From Clostridiales bacterium (GTDB lineage Bacteria; Bacillota; Clostridia; Oscillospirales; Acutalibacteraceae), in the NCBI GenBank assembly GCA_012516295.1, contig JAAYWU010000217.1, positions 1-7,087 on the forward strand: a DNA stretch of 7,087 nucleotides, written 5' to 3'. The translations under genes and the position numbers were made by a program. Below the pieces are notes generated by a model, which was not told the origin of the DNA, ran no database searches, and was given only the letters and a program-made list of their open reading frames with translations. Numbering within the stretch: the first letter of the stretch is position 1; each line of letters opens with the position of its first letter. Below are positions 1 through 5,970 of the stretch, piece by piece.

Positions 1-281
1 ACCAAAAGCATTTTGGTGTAAGTAAGCGCCTTGTCCTTGATGTATTCTTCGGCGTTTTTATTTTCGATTTTCTGGTCCAGAACCGGTTTGGTAGGGTCTT
101 CTTTCAGGGCGTCCGCGCTCTGGTATGCAGAATACAGGTTGTAGATGTACACGCCGATCGGAACGGTTAAGTTGCTGTTTTTCATTGCCCAGCTTTTGTC
201 GGTGCCGGTACACGCTGCGGTGCCAACCGCCATAATAAACGCGAGAAGGAGGGCGGCTCCTTTTTTCAAAGTTTTTATCAT
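1..281 (-). CDS. Partial lipoprotein, probable SurA/PrsA-like peptidyl-prolyl isomerase (N-terminus only)
   Basis: The first 93 codons of an exported protein are present; the rest lies beyond the left edge. The start ATG at 279-281 has an excellent ribosome site, GGAGG at 287-291, five bases upstream. The N-terminus is a bacterial lipoprotein signal peptide: a basic stretch (MIKTLKKG), a hydrophobic core (residues 9-20) and a lipobox-like TAAC with the lipidated Cys at residue 24. Thr at -3 is less usual than Leu. The mature part starts polar (TGTDKSW) and continues as a helix-rich segment with NLTVPIGVYIYNLYSAYQSA and a charged lysine-rich stretch. In Firmicutes the gene just downstream of mfd is often a PrsA/SurA-type foldase lipoprotein, which folds secreted proteins outside the membrane. 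The family call rests on that context and on the general look of the N-terminus, because the catalytic parvulin domain, if any, is not in the window. It could be another lipoprotein. Confidence 0.72.
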   Translation of the reverse strand, partial: MIKTLKKGAALLLAFIMAVGTAACTGTDKSWAMKNSNLTVPIGVYIYNLYSAYQSADALKEDPTKPVLDQKIENKNAEEYIKDKALTYTKMLL

Positions 282-358
282 AGTTACCTCCATACGCTTG
301 CGCGCGAAATTCCGAGATGGTAAACACGCGAGCTTTCTTTAGCATAACCAATTTTATC

Positions 359-387
359 ATTATACATGAATAAAATGGACTTGTCCA
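359..387 (-). promoter_or_regulatory. Sigma-A promoter for the downstream lipoprotein gene
   Basis: Read on the minus strand, a -35 hexamer TGGACA (382-387, one mismatch to TTGACA) and a perfect -10 hexamer TATAAT (359-364) are separated by exactly 17 bases. A TG lies directly before the -10 (365-366). Transcription should start near 350-353, giving a leader of about 70 nt before the lipoprotein ATG at 281. The -35 is also half of a 12-bp dyad, TGGAC-AA-GTCCA (376-387), that could be an operator. The promoter lies in the gap after mfd, so the lipoprotein gene can be expressed independently of the upstream cluster. Confidence 0.7.
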
Positions 388-433
388 GCGAAAAGCTGTC
401 ACATTTTGCCGACACGATAAAAATACCAGTCCG

Positions 434-3400
434 CTAGCTGTCCTTTTGAATCACGTTGAGGATTTCCGTAAGCGTGTCCAAAGGCGTGGCGCCGGGTTCG
501 ATTTTTACGCTGATATACGGCTTGGCCCCCGCGTTGAGCATCACGCGGGAATGGAGGGCGGAAATCAGCGCGCTGACCTGCTTCATGTCGATCTGCTTCT
601 TGTAAAGCAGAAGCACGTCGTTCTGCTGCTTGATTTCATAGATGCCGAGCTGGGAAGCAAGGTTCCGGAGCAGCGCAATTTCAATCAGGCCGTTTACGCT
701 TTCCGGCGGGTCGCCGAAGCGGTCGATCAGCTCGTCGGTCACGTCGAGCGCGTCTTCGCGCGTGCGGATATCGGCGATGCGGCGGTAAATTTCCAGCCGC
801 TGGCTGAGGTTTGAAATATAGCTTTCGGGAATATGCGCCTGTACCTGCATGTCAACAAGGCATTCCTGATCGTATTCCTGCGGCGTTTCGCCCTTTTCGC
901 GGCTGATCGCTTCAGCCAGCAGGTGCAGGTACATGTCGTAGCCGACGGCTTCCATATGCCCGTGCTGTTCGCCGCCCAGGATATTGCCCGCGCCGCGGAT
1001 TTCCAGGTCGCGCATGGCGATTTTAAAGCCGGAGCCGAATTCCGTAAATTCGCGGATTGCGGAAAGGCGCTTCTGCGCAATTTCGGTCAGCACCTTGTTG
1101 GGCGTGAAGGTCAGGTATGCATAAGCGCGGCGGCTGGAACGCCCCACGCGCCCGCGGAGCTGGTGAAGCTGGGAAAGCCCCATGCGGTCCGCGTTTTCGA
1201 TAATTAAGGTATTGGCGTTCGGCACGTCCACGCCGGTTTCAATAATTGTGGTGCAGACAAGAACGTCGATTTCGTGTTCAATCAGACGGCGCCAAACCTC
1301 GGAAAGCTCCTGCTCGTTCATCTTGCCGTGGCCGAAGCCGATGCGCGCTTCGGGGATCTGTTCCTGCAAACGGGCGGCGGTGCGCTCGATGGTCGCAACG
1401 TCGTTGTGCAGATAGTAAACCTGCCCGCCGCGGCGAAGTTCGCGCCGGATAGCTTCGGCGATCAGGCCGTTGTCGTGTTCCAGAACATAGGTCTGTACCG
1501 GGTGGCGGTCGTGCGGCGCTTCTTCAATCAGGCTCATGTCGCGGATGCCGGACAGCGCCATGTTCAGCGTGCGCGGAATCGGCGTGGCCGAAAGGGTAAG
1601 GACGTCCACGTTTTTGCACAGGGCTTTCAGCTTCTCTTTCTGCGCAACGCCGAAACGCTGCTCCTCGTCGATAATGACGAGGCCGAGGTCGTGGAATTGC
1701 ACGTCCTTGGAAACCAGCCGGTGCGTGCCGACAACCATGTCGATTTCCCCGCGCTTTAACCGGCGGAGAATTTCCTCCTGCTGCTTCGGGGTGCGGAAGC
1801 GCGAAAGAAGCTCGATTTTAACGGGGAAGCCCTCCATACGCTTGGTGATCGTCTGGTAGTGCTGCCACGCAAGGATGGTGGTCGGGACGAGCATGGCGCA
1901 CTGTTTGGAGTCGGTGATGCATTTGAACGCCGCGCGCAGGGCGACTTCCGTCTTTCCGAAGCCGACGTCGCCGCAGAGCAGGCGGTCCATGGGCGCTTCC
2001 CGCTCCATATCGCTTTTGATTTCTTCGATACAGCGGAGCTGTGCTTCGGTTTCCTCAAATTCAAAATGCGCCTCGAAATCGCGCTGCCACTCGTTGTCGG
2101 GGGGGAATGCATGTCCCTTTGCCTGCATTCGTTCGGCGTAAAGCTTCATCAGCTCTTTTGCCATGTCCTTAACCGCCGCGCGGACGCGCGCCTTGGCCTT
2201 CTGCCATTCCGCGCCGCCCAGGCGGTGCAGCTTTACGGTCGCGTCCTCGCGCGGGCCGATGTATTTGGAAACCATGTCCAGTTGGGTAACCGGGACATAG
2301 AGGGTATCTTTTTTGGCGTAGCGTAATTTGATGTAATCCTTGACGACACCGTGCATGTCGATTTTGTGAATTCCTTCAAATACGCCGATGCCGTGCGCCG
2401 CATGCACGACATAATCGCCGGGCACCAGCTCGGCAAGGCTGTAAATTTCCTGGCTGTTCTTACTGCGCTTTGCTTTTTTCTTCGGGGCGGAAATCAGGCG
2501 GCCGTGGGTAATCAGCCCGAAAAACGCGCCCGGATACTCCAGCCCGGCGGAAAGCGCGCCGGAGGTAACCACGACGGTTCCGCGCTCGACCTTTTCGGGA
2601 TGCTCCACATAGGCGGCGGGAATGCCCTGCGCCTGTAAGTCCGCAACGGCGGTCTGCGCCGCGCGCTCATTGCCGGCAAGGACAACGCATGCCCATTTGT
2701 TTGCCAGCATGTTCTGCACATCCTCGCCAAGAAGCTGGGTGCTGCCGCCCCAGACGGAAAGCTGGCGCGCGGTCATGTTCAGAAGGGTGCGCACAGGCGT
2801 GTCGTAGCTGCCGCGCACGAAGGTGTCCAGATAAACGGCGCCGCGCGCAAAGCGCTCCAGCGCGTAAGCCCAGTCGCCGCCGAAGGTGTCCAGCCCGCGG
2901 CAGAGCGTACCGTCCGCCAGAAGGGCTTTCACGTCCTCGCCCCACTGCCAGAGCGTGCTGCGCATGCGCTCCTTTGCCTTCGCGGGTTCGCTGACAAACA
3001 GCAGGGTGTCGGGGGTCATGTAATCGAACAGGGTGGCGGTCGAAGGGTATAAAAGGGAAATATACTTATCGGCGCAGCCGAGGTGCAGGCCGTTTTCCAG
3101 CTTTTGTGCCTGCTCCGCCAAAACGGCTTTTGCGGCCGGGGCGGTCTTGCCGCGCAGGGAAGAGGCGAGCTTCCCGATTTTCTGCGCTAACAGCCCCGGG
3201 TCGTCGATCAGCGCTTCTACGGCGGGCGTGATCGTGATTTGTGGAATGGTTTCGGTGCGGCGCTGGGTTTCCTGATCGAACAGGGAAATGGTGTCGATTT
3301 CGTCGCCCCAGAATTCCACCCTTGCCGGGTTCGGCGCTTCGGGCGTGAAAATATCCAGAATACCGCCGCGCTGCGAATACTGCCCGGTGCCGTCCACCTG

Positions 3401-3892
3401 GTCGGCGCGCTCGTAGCCGCAGCGGTTCAGGGCGTCCAGCACCTGCTCCATGGAAATGGACTGCCCTGTTTTCAGCGAAACGGTCCGCTTTTTCAGCTCG
3501 TCCGGCGGTATGGTATACTGTAACGCCGCGTCCAGACAGCAGACAACCGCGTCGCATTCGCCGCTGAGCGTGCGTTCCAGCAGCTGCAGGCGCTGATGCT
3601 CGTACTCGTGGCTGCTTCCCGCCGTGTCGCGGAAGGAAAAATCGCGCACGGGGTAAAACAGCGGCTTCATGCCCATGGCGCTCAGGTCGTCGCAAAGGCG
3701 CTGCGCTTCGCTTTCGTCGCCGGCAACAACAAAAGCCCTGCGCTGTAGTTTTGCGCAGAGCGAATAGATGATATTGGCTTTGTGAATACCGGAAATCCCG
3801 GTTACCGCCGCGGGAAGCGCGCCGGTTTTTACTGCGGCTTCAAGACTTTGGAATTCTTTCAGCCTACTGATTGCATTCGTGAGAAATTTCAT
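434..3892 (-). CDS. mfd: Transcription-repair coupling factor Mfd
   Basis: This 1152-residue ATP-dependent DNA translocase pushes stalled RNA polymerase off DNA and recruits UvrA/UvrB to the lesion. All family modules are present. The UvrB-like N-terminal part has a degenerate, non-catalytic P-loop (GISGIHKA, residues 32-39) and the QYSQRGGILDIF block (171-182). A CarD-like RNA-polymerase-interacting domain starts near 488 (GDYVVH 492-497, HGIGVFEG 500-507). The helicase core has Walker A GDVGFGKT (641-648), motif II DEEQ (742-745), SATPIPRT (768-775) and motif VI QLRGRVGR (911-918). The translocation (TRG) motif spans about 949-979, ending in GGEQHGH, and the C-terminal TRCF domain follows. 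Length is normal. I chose the ATG at 3890-3892 because AAAGGGG (3898-3904) sits five bases upstream and the protein then begins MKFLTNAIS as in the family. An in-frame GTG at 3989-3991 would add 33 residues that do not look like Mfd. The gene lies 130 nt after pth. No clear terminator follows the TAG stop. Confidence 0.98.
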   Translation of the reverse strand: MKFLTNAISRLKEFQSLEAAVKTGALPAAVTGISGIHKANIIYSLCAKLQRRAFVVAGDESEAQRLCDDLSAMGMKPLFYPVRDFSFRDTAGSSHEYEHQRLQLLERTLSGECDAVVCCLDAALQYTIPPDELKKRTVSLKTGQSISMEQVLDALNRCGYERADQVDGTGQYSQRGGILDIFTPEAPNPARVEFWGDEIDTISLFDQETQRRTETIPQITITPAVEALIDDPGLLAQKIGKLASSLRGKTAPAAKAVLAEQAQKLENGLHLGCADKYISLLYPSTATLFDYMTPDTLLFVSEPAKAKERMRSTLWQWGEDVKALLADGTLCRGLDTFGGDWAYALERFARGAVYLDTFVRGSYDTPVRTLLNMTARQLSVWGGSTQLLGEDVQNMLANKWACVVLAGNERAAQTAVADLQAQGIPAAYVEHPEKVERGTVVVTSGALSAGLEYPGAFFGLITHGRLISAPKKKAKRSKNSQEIYSLAELVPGDYVVHAAHGIGVFEGIHKIDMHGVVKDYIKLRYAKKDTLYVPVTQLDMVSKYIGPREDATVKLHRLGGAEWQKAKARVRAAVKDMAKELMKLYAERMQAKGHAFPPDNEWQRDFEAHFEFEETEAQLRCIEEIKSDMEREAPMDRLLCGDVGFGKTEVALRAAFKCITDSKQCAMLVPTTILAWQHYQTITKRMEGFPVKIELLSRFRTPKQQEEILRRLKRGEIDMVVGTHRLVSKDVQFHDLGLVIIDEEQRFGVAQKEKLKALCKNVDVLTLSATPIPRTLNMALSGIRDMSLIEEAPHDRHPVQTYVLEHDNGLIAEAIRRELRRGGQVYYLHNDVATIERTAARLQEQIPEARIGFGHGKMNEQELSEVWRRLIEHEIDVLVCTTIIETGVDVPNANTLIIENADRMGLSQLHQLRGRVGRSSRRAYAYLTFTPNKVLTEIAQKRLSAIREFTEFGSGFKIAMRDLEIRGAGNILGGEQHGHMEAVGYDMYLHLLAEAISREKGETPQEYDQECLVDMQVQAHIPESYISNLSQRLEIYRRIADIRTREDALDVTDELIDRFGDPPESVNGLIEIALLRNLASQLGIYEIKQQNDVLLLYKKQIDMKQVSALISALHSRVMLNAGAKPYISVKIEPGATPLDTLTEILNVIQKDS

Positions 3893-3972
3893 GGAATCCC
3901 CTTTGTACGGCTGTGATTTTGACTGGCACAAATTCCGTCTTCTACAGGATTTTATTTTTATAGTATATGCTT

Positions 3973-4012
3973 CGCCGGTACCGTATAACACTATTCCTTA
4001 CGGAGAGCGGCG
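3973..4012 (-). other. Possible stem-loop in the pth-mfd spacer
   Basis: Two nested inverted repeats lie just after the pth stop. The outer arms CGCCG/CGGCG (4008-4012 with 3973-3977) and inner arms CCGTA/TACGG (3999-4003 with 3981-3985) are separated by a small internal loop (CTCT opposite TAC), with a 13-nt terminal loop. In the RNA this would be a two-part hairpin between the pth stop and the mfd ribosome site. The sequence that follows is A-rich, not a U-run, so it is not a standard terminator. It could be an RNA-processing or stability element, a dyad recognised in DNA, or chance. Confidence 0.3.
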
Positions 4013-4022
4013 TTACAGGATG

Positions 4023-4634
4023 CTAGGAATTATATCTGTTCATGGCTTCGGAGGCTCTCTCCTGAACCATCAGCTCCACCGAGGAGCACGCATGGTCGAT
4101 TGCCTCATACACCGCCTTGCGGTCCGCCTCATTGAACTTGGACAACACCCAGTCCGCCAGATCCCATTCGGGGCTTGGTTTTGCGCCGGTGCCGATTTTA
4201 ATGCGCGGGAAACGGTCGCTCCCGCTCAGGTAAATGATGTTCTTCATGCCGTTCTGGCCGCCGTCGCTGCCTTTCATGCGGATGCGCATGCGGCCGGGCT
4301 CAAGCGAGATGTCGTCGTACAGGATGATCGTTTTTTCGGGCGGAAGCTTATAAAAGCGCATGGCTTCCGTTACGCTCTGCCCGCTCAGGTTCATATAGGT
4401 CGAAGGCTTTAACAAAAGGACTTTTTTGCCGCCGATCAGCCCTGTTCCGCAAAGCCCCTTGAATTTTATGCGGTCGACGCGCACGCCGAACTTTTCCGCA
4501 ATATAATCCAGCGCCATGAATCCTGCGTTATGGCGCGTATTTTCGTATTTGGAACCCGGGTTGCCAAGGCCGACGATAAGGTATTCGATTTGGCCGGTGG
4601 GTTCGGATTTTGCTGCAAACGGATTCGAAAACAT
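4023..4634 (-). CDS. pth: Peptidyl-tRNA hydrolase
   Basis: This 203-residue cytoplasmic esterase cleaves peptidyl-tRNA released from stalled ribosomes and frees the tRNA for reuse. The family signature LIVGLGNPGSKYENTRHNAGF is complete, with Asn25 and the catalytic His35. Asn82 lies in PSTYMNLSGQSV, Asp107 in LYDD and Asn128 in GGQNGMKN. These correspond to E. coli Asn10, His20, Asn68, Asp93 and Asn114, so the enzyme should be active. Compared with E. coli Pth there is an N-terminal extension of about 15 residues (MFSNPFAAKSEPTGQ). The start is nevertheless well supported, because GAGGTGAT (4638-4645), strongly complementary to the 16S tail, lies directly upstream and no later ATG precedes the core. 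The gene follows prs after an unusually long gap and precedes mfd by 130 nt, the usual Firmicutes order. Confidence 0.97.
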   Translation of the reverse strand: MFSNPFAAKSEPTGQIEYLIVGLGNPGSKYENTRHNAGFMALDYIAEKFGVRVDRIKFKGLCGTGLIGGKKVLLLKPSTYMNLSGQSVTEAMRFYKLPPEKTIILYDDISLEPGRMRIRMKGSDGGQNGMKNIIYLSGSDRFPRIKIGTGAKPSPEWDLADWVLSKFNEADRKAVYEAIDHACSSVELMVQERASEAMNRYNS

Positions 4635-4683
4635 GATATCACCTCATTTTGCCCTCGGGCCGGGGCGCGCAGCGCCGTTTTCC

Positions 4684-4707
4684 CCTGCGGGCGAAGCCGC
4701 ACGCAGG
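4684..4707. other. GC-rich inverted repeat near the pth start
   Basis: CCTGCG (4684-4689) pairs perfectly with CGCAGG (4702-4707). Inside it, GGC (4690-4692) pairs with GCC (4696-4698) across a GAA loop, leaving a 3-nt bulge (GCA, 4699-4701). An alternative pairing TGCGG/CCGCA competes with it. On the plus strand it is followed by TTTAAAG, and on the pth-coding strand by GGGGAAAA, so neither side makes a good terminator tail. Confidence 0.35.
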
Positions 4708-4736
4708 TTTAAAGAAAACTCTTTTCCTGCTCTACG

Positions 4737-4766
4737 CTTTCCGGCGAGGGAACCGCCGGCGGAAAG
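4737..4766. other. Bulged 10-bp hairpin in the prs-pth gap
   Basis: CTTTCCGGCG (4737-4746) can pair with CGCC (4754-4757) and GGAAAG (4761-4766), leaving a 3-nt bulge GGC (4758-4760) and a 7-nt loop (4747-4753). An alternative register pairs CCGGCG (4741-4746) with CGCCGG (4754-4759). No U-run follows on either strand. This hairpin overlaps one copy of the imperfect direct repeat described separately. Confidence 0.35.
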
Positions 4767-4881
4767 GCCCGGAAGCCTTGCTTATTTTTCAAAAGGCTGC
4801 GGAGCCTGAAGCGTCCCGTCCTTCCCATTTAAAGTGCAGGGGGAGCAGAAACGGTCCGGTTTCCTGCGGGGAATCGCCGGC
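4738..4881. repeat. Imperfect direct repeat, two copies about 122 bp apart
   Basis: Positions 4738-4760 and 4860-4881 read in the same direction and match at 20 of 23 aligned positions, with two substitutions and one single-base deletion. The shared blocks are TTTCC, GCG, GGGAA and CGCCGGC. A weaker third relative starts near 4678 (tgcggg...gaagccgc). TTTAAAG also occurs about 30 bp before each copy (4708-4714 and 4828-4834, 120 bp apart), but the sequence between the blocks is not similar. A decayed tandem duplication or a small GC-rich intergenic repeat would explain it; biased base composition is the alternative. Confidence 0.4.
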
Positions 4882-4931
4882 CGGGATGCGCCTGCGGCGG
4901 TGCGCGATGGAACGCGCAGGGATAAGAATAG

Positions 4932-4956
4932 GGCGGGATGGAAAATCCACCCCACC
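4932..4956 (-). terminator. Possible terminator or attenuator hairpin after prs
   Basis: Read on the minus strand, GGTGGGGTGGA (4946-4956) pairs with TCCATCCCGCC (4932-4942) around a TTT loop, giving an 11-bp stem with two G-U pairs. It begins 33 bases after the prs stop. The following bases, CTATTCTTATC, are only partly U-rich, so efficient intrinsic termination is doubtful. It may instead reduce read-through into pth-mfd or protect the prs 3' end. Confidence 0.4.
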
Positions 4957-4989
4957 GCTTCAATTTTTAAAATTATATTTTTTTATTTA

Positions 4990-5946
4990 TCAGACAAACA
5001 TGGGGGAAACCGGTTTGTCCTCGTAGATGCGCTCAATCGCTTCCGCGAACAGCGGGGCGCCGGGCAGGATCGTGAAGTTGTCGAGCTGCTTTTCGGGCGG
5101 CAGCGGAATCGTATCGAGCAGGATGAACTCCTTAATCACGCTTTCTTTGATGCGCTCGATGGCCGGGCCGGAAAGAACGGCGTGGGTCGCGCAGGCGATG
5201 ACTTCCTTGGCGCCCTTTTCCATGATCGCGCTGGCGGCGTTGCAGAGCGTTCCCGCGGGATCGATCATGTCGGCGACAAGGATAACCCTTTTATCCTTTA
5301 CGTCCCCGATAATGTTCATGACTTCGCATACGTTGGCCTTCTGGCGGCGCTTGTCCACGATGGCAAGCGGGCAGCCGATGCGCGCTGCAAAATTGCGGGC
5401 GCGGGTAACGGAGCCGAGGTCGGGGGAAACAACGACGTATTCGTCGGGTTTGTCGCCGATTCGTTCCTTCAGGAAAGAAGAAAGGATGGGCGCGCCGAGA
5501 AGGTGGTCAACAGGAATGTTGAAGAAGCCCTGTATCTGGGGCGCGTGCAAATCCATGGTCAGCACACGGTCGGCGCCCGCGGTCGTAATCAGATCGGCGC
5601 AGAGCTTTGCGGAAATCGGGTCGCGGGCCTTGGCTTTGCGGTCTTGGCGCGCATAGCCGAAATACGGCATAACGGCCGTGATACGGGCGGCGGAAGCACG
5701 TTTCATCGCGTCAATCATGATGAGGAGTTCCATCAGGTTGTTGTTGACCGGGGCGCAGGTAGACTGAACAATAAAGCAGTCCGAGCCTCGGACCGATTCA
5801 AAAAGCGAAAGGGAAATTTCGCCGTCGCTGAAGGTGCTCACTTCGCTTTTTCCCATCGGAAGCCCTAAACACTCCGAAATCTGTTTTGCCACGCGCTGAC
5901 TCGCATTTGCAGCAAAAATTTTAATATCCTTGCCGTGAAAATTCAT
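4990..5946 (-). CDS. prs: Ribose-phosphate pyrophosphokinase (PRPP synthetase)
   Basis: This 318-residue class I enzyme makes PRPP from ribose 5-phosphate and ATP in the cytoplasm, feeding purine, pyrimidine, His, Trp and NAD synthesis. Visible family features are FSDGE (Asp41-Glu43), VQSTCAPVNNNLMELL, the flexible-loop start YARQDRK (Arg100-Gln101), MDLHAPQIQGFF with His134, SPDLGSVTRAR and the catalytic-loop Lys199 in VDKRR. The PRPP-binding signature is atypical: it reads LVADMIDPAGT (223-233) where the family usually has DDxxDTxGT, so the first Asp is Ala225 and the Thr is Pro230. Asp226 and Asp229 are kept. I start at the ATG at 5944-5946 because the AGGGGG ribosome site (5955-5960) lies eight bases upstream. 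An ATG two codons earlier (5950-5952) is only two bases from it, too close to use well. The gene begins 24 nt after glmU ends, suggesting co-transcription, and a 355-nt structured gap follows. Confidence 0.96.
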   Translation of the reverse strand: MNFHGKDIKIFAANASQRVAKQISECLGLPMGKSEVSTFSDGEISLSLFESVRGSDCFIVQSTCAPVNNNLMELLIMIDAMKRASAARITAVMPYFGYARQDRKAKARDPISAKLCADLITTAGADRVLTMDLHAPQIQGFFNIPVDHLLGAPILSSFLKERIGDKPDEYVVVSPDLGSVTRARNFAARIGCPLAIVDKRRQKANVCEVMNIIGDVKDKRVILVADMIDPAGTLCNAASAIMEKGAKEVIACATHAVLSGPAIERIKESVIKEFILLDTIPLPPEKQLDNFTILPGAPLFAEAIERIYEDKPVSPMFV

Positions 5947-5954
5947 TTGCATAT

Positions 5955-5960
5955 CCCCCT
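5955..5960 (-). promoter_or_regulatory. Ribosome-binding site deciding the prs start
   Basis: AGGGGG on the minus strand lies two bases before the first in-frame ATG (5950-5952) and eight bases before the second (5944-5946). Normal spacing of about 5-9 bases favours the second ATG, giving the protein start MNFHGKDIKIFAANAS. Confidence 0.6.
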
Positions 5961-5970
5961 AAATATTCTC

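Larger units (their letters stand above)
4635..4989. other. GC-rich, hairpin-rich non-coding gap between prs and pth
   Basis: These 355 bases hold no convincing gene. The part next to the prs stop (about 4961-4989) is very AT-rich; the rest is GC-rich and dense in inverted repeats. They are an 11-bp stem at 4932-4956, short stems at 4794-4807 (AGGCT/AGCCT) and 4664-4676 (GGCGC/GCGCC, 3-nt loop), a 10-bp bulged stem at 4737-4766 and a 6-bp stem at 4684-4707. Two segments are near-copies of each other (4738-4760 and 4860-4881). Many Firmicutes carry the L25 gene ctc here, but the gap is too short for it and no L25-like reading frame was seen. The region may be a structured leader for pth-mfd, a terminator region after prs, or a degenerate small repeat element. 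Confidence 0.6.

Noticed and set aside
58..402. A 114-codon minus-strand frame overlapping the lipoprotein gene and its promoter
   Set aside because: It would start upstream of the -10 box and has no good ribosome site. The overlapping frame starting at 281 has GGAGG and a lipoprotein signal peptide.
394..433. Intrinsic terminator after mfd
   Set aside because: A run of six T's occurs about 13 nt after the stop, but the preceding bases form only a 3-bp stem; CAGC/GCTG further on is 4 bp without a T-tail.
446..3523. Numerous long plus-strand open frames opposite mfd (for example 1274-1759 and 1859-2326)
   Set aside because: They lie inside a gene whose protein is unmistakably Mfd along its full length, have no ribosome sites or recognisable domains, and arise from the GC-rich third codon positions of mfd.
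3957..3967. -10-like hexamers TATACT and TATAAA upstream of mfd
   Set aside because: At 16-18 bp spacing the would-be -35 hexamers (TGTTAT, GTTATA, TACGGT) do not resemble TTGACA, and the stretch is simply A/T-rich.
3893..3991. N-terminal extension of mfd from an upstream GTG
   Set aside because: The added 33 residues do not resemble Mfd, and the true ATG at 3892 has its own correctly spaced ribosome site.
4709..4828. A 39-codon minus-strand ORF (MGRTGRFRLRSLL...) in the prs-pth gap
   Set aside because: There is no ribosome site before its ATG, no recognisable feature, and it runs through two hairpin structures.
4972..4977. Perfect TATAAT just after the prs stop
   Set aside because: No acceptable -35 at 16-18 bp; the nearest TTG-containing hexamer gives only a 14-bp spacer. 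The tract is almost pure A/T, where TATAAT is expected by chance.
4834..5868. A 344-codon plus-strand open frame opposite prs
   Set aside because: It is antisense to an intact prs and starts in the hairpin-rich gap. Its translation is rich in Arg, Gly, Val and His, typical of an antisense shadow, and shows no known domain.
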